NCBI RefSeq assembly: GCF_037969765.1
Contig: NZ_CP150207.1
Coordinates: 4,816,001-4,880,000 of the forward strand
DNA: 64,000 bases
From: Paenibacillus sp. FSL W8-0186
GTDB lineage: Bacteria; Bacillota; Bacilli; Paenibacillales; Paenibacillaceae
Direction of reading: 5' to 3'
Below the pieces are notes generated by a model, which was not told the origin of the DNA, made no database searches, and saw nothing but the letters and a program-made list of their open reading frames with translations. How positions within the stretch are numbered: the stretch's first letter is position 1; the number at the start of each line of letters is the position of its first letter. This document shows, one piece after another, positions 62,265 through 64,000 of this stretch. Position numbers and translations under genes: made by a program.

Positions 62265-62339
62265 TGGAGCGGACGACGGGAATCGAACCCGCGACCCTCG
62301 CCTTGGCAAGGCGATGCTCTACCGCTGAGCCACGTCCGC
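62265..62339 (-). tRNA. tRNA-Gly (GCC)
   Basis: Acceptor GCGGACG, anticodon GCC in TTGCCAA, encoded CCA. It is the second glycine isoacceptor of the array. Confidence 0.95.
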
Positions 62340-62346
62340 ATAACTA

Positions 62347-62431
62347 TGGTGCGCGTGGAGGGACTTGAACCCCCACATCCGAAGACGCTAGATCCTAAGT
62401 CTAGTGCGTCTGCCAATTCCGCCACACGCGC
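62347..62431 (-). tRNA. tRNA-Leu (TAG)
   Basis: Class II tRNA of 85 bases with a long variable arm, anticodon TAG in CTTAGGA, encoded CCA. Confidence 0.95.
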
Positions 62432-62445
62432 ATTTTTTAGAAAAG

Positions 62446-62518
62446 TGAGCCATGAAGGACTCGAACCTTCGACACCCTGATTAAAAGTCAGGTGCTCTAC
62501 CAACTGAGCTAATGGCTC
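62446..62518 (-). tRNA. tRNA-Lys (TTT)
   Basis: Acceptor GAGCCAT/ATGGCTC, anticodon TTT in CTTTTAA. Unlike the other ten it has no encoded CCA (the discriminator A is followed by CTTTTC), so CCA must be added after transcription. Confidence 0.95.
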
Positions 62519-62524
62519 GTACAA

Positions 62525-62599
62525 TGGCTGGGGATATAGGATTCGAACCTATGAATGACGGAGTCAAAGTCCGTTGCCTTACCGCTTGGCTAATCCCCA
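62525..62599 (-). tRNA. tRNA-Gln (TTG)
   Basis: Acceptor TGGGGAT/ATCCCCA, anticodon TTG in CTTTGAC, encoded CCA. Confidence 0.95.
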
Positions 62600-62612
62600 A
62601 TAAAATTTCAAA

Positions 62613-62688
62613 TGGTGGAGGCTAACGGGATCGAACCGCTGACCCTCTGCTTGTAAGGCAGATGCTCTCCCAGCTGAGCTAAGCCTCC
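62613..62688 (-). tRNA. tRNA-Val (TAC)
   Basis: Acceptor GGAGGCT, anticodon TAC in CTTACAA, encoded CCA. Confidence 0.95.
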
Positions 62689-62737
62689 ATATGTAGGACA
62701 GTGTTCATCTCATCCCTAATGATGCTTGCAATGAAAG

Positions 62738-62812
62738 TGGTGACCCGTAGGGGATTCGAACCCCTGTTACCTCCGTGAAAGGGAGGTGTCTTAACCCCTT
62801 GACCAACGGGCC
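62738..62812 (-). tRNA. tRNA-Glu (TTC)
   Basis: Acceptor GGCCCGT/ACGGGTC, anticodon TTC in CTTTCAC, encoded CCA. Confidence 0.95.
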
Positions 62813-62840
62813 ATATGTTTACTACACAAAGCAAAGATAG

Positions 62841-62916
62841 TGGAGCTCTCAACCGGGATCGAACCGGTGACCTCATCCTTACCATGGATGCACTCTACCT
62901 ACTGAGCTATGAGAGC
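62841..62916 (-). tRNA. tRNA-Thr (GGT)
   Basis: Acceptor GCTCTCA, anticodon GGT in ATGGTAA, encoded CCA. Confidence 0.95.
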
Positions 62917-62919
62917 AAA

Positions 62920-62995
62920 TGGCTCCCCGAACAGGACTCGAACCTGTGACAACTCGATTAACAGTCGAGTGCTCTACCGACTGAGCTATCAGGGA
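62920..62995 (-). tRNA. tRNA-Asn (GTT)
   Basis: Acceptor TCCCTGA/TCGGGGA, anticodon GTT in CTGTTAA, encoded CCA. It is the first tRNA after 5S rRNA. Confidence 0.95.
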
Positions 62996-63002
62996 ACATC
63001 CG

Positions 63003-63117
63003 CTTGGCGACGTCCTACTCTCCCAGGACCCTGCGGTCCAAGTACCATCGGCGCTGGAGGGCTTAACGGTCGTGTTCGAGATGGGTACGTGTGGAACCCC
63101 TCCGCCATTGCCACCAA
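63003..63117 (-). rRNA. 5S ribosomal RNA
   Basis: About 115 bases. On the minus strand it begins TTTGGTGGC and contains CCCATCTCGAACACGACCG and AGTAGGACGTCGCCAAGC, diagnostic of bacterial 5S. It lies about 80 bp after the 23S gene and 8 bp before tRNA-Asn. Ends are approximate. Confidence 0.95.
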
Positions 63118-63197
63118 ACGTGCTCAGATGAATTGATCACCTGAAAACTGGATACGAAACTTCATTTGCGTGTTAGCCCCAATGTTGGGGTATTTTG

Positions 63198-64000
<803 letters not shown>

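Noticed and set aside
61939..62524. Open frames across the tRNA array
   Set aside because: They are translations of tRNA genes and their complements; the cloverleaf features explain the sequence.

Overview
The window looks like chromosomal DNA of a Paenibacillus-type Firmicute. Support comes from an S-layer-anchored glucanase with three SLH domains, several CUT1 sugar ABC loci with AraC-type regulators, a Bacillales glmS ribozyme, a sigW/rsiW pair, and an rRNA operon followed by an 11-gene tRNA array. Most genes lie on the minus strand. Identifications rest on reading the sequence and recognising motifs; no database search was run.

Layout. 1-7.1 kb: partial unknown gene, a repeat-rich spacer, azoreductase, SDR oxidoreductase, a lipoprotein, a secreted metzincin-like peptidase, and a TetR-MFS efflux pair. 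7.3-24.6 kb: a beta-glucan utilisation island with three GH16 enzymes (a 1560-residue SLH/GH16/CBM protein, a lipoprotein lichenase and a secreted lichenase), a membrane-anchored solute-binding protein, a three-gene sugar ABC transporter, a histidine kinase/AraC response regulator pair and a chemoreceptor. 24.8-35.3 kb: a YjbR-like protein, then a second carbohydrate locus with an AraC-type membrane sensor, two paralogous solute-binding lipoproteins, LplB/LplC-like permeases and two Gfo/Idh/MocA dehydrogenases. 35.5-46.9 kb: an AT-rich RiPP cluster. 47.5-58.3 kb: core genes glmS (with ribozyme), glmM, cdaR, cdaA, rsiW, sigW and ppc. 58.7-61.3 kb: an ABC-2 exporter with its TetR regulator. 62.0-64 kb: tRNA array, 5S and the 3' part of 23S rRNA.

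The most unusual part is the RiPP cluster. PqqD-like B1, transglutaminase-like B2 and asparagine-synthetase-like C proteins define a lasso-peptide pathway. The precursor has a textbook lasso leader (YxxPxLxxxG) but a core of about 60 residues with eight cysteines, far longer than the usual lasso core of about 15-25. Directly downstream lie two MauE-like membrane proteins (CxCFG) and a membrane-anchored thioredoxin-like protein (CKFC). This resembles the MauD/MauE equipment that matures the disulfide-rich methylamine dehydrogenase small subunit. I infer a disulfide-rich lasso peptide with its own oxidative folding machinery, a peptidase-free ABC exporter, a MacB-like ABC pump and a BtrH_N-like protein at the far end.

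Regulatory sites read directly from the sequence include a perfect sigma-W-type promoter between sigW and rsiW, a strong sigma-A promoter before the glmS ribozyme, TetR-type palindromes before both TetR-linked efflux units, and inverted repeats flanking the lasso precursor gene.
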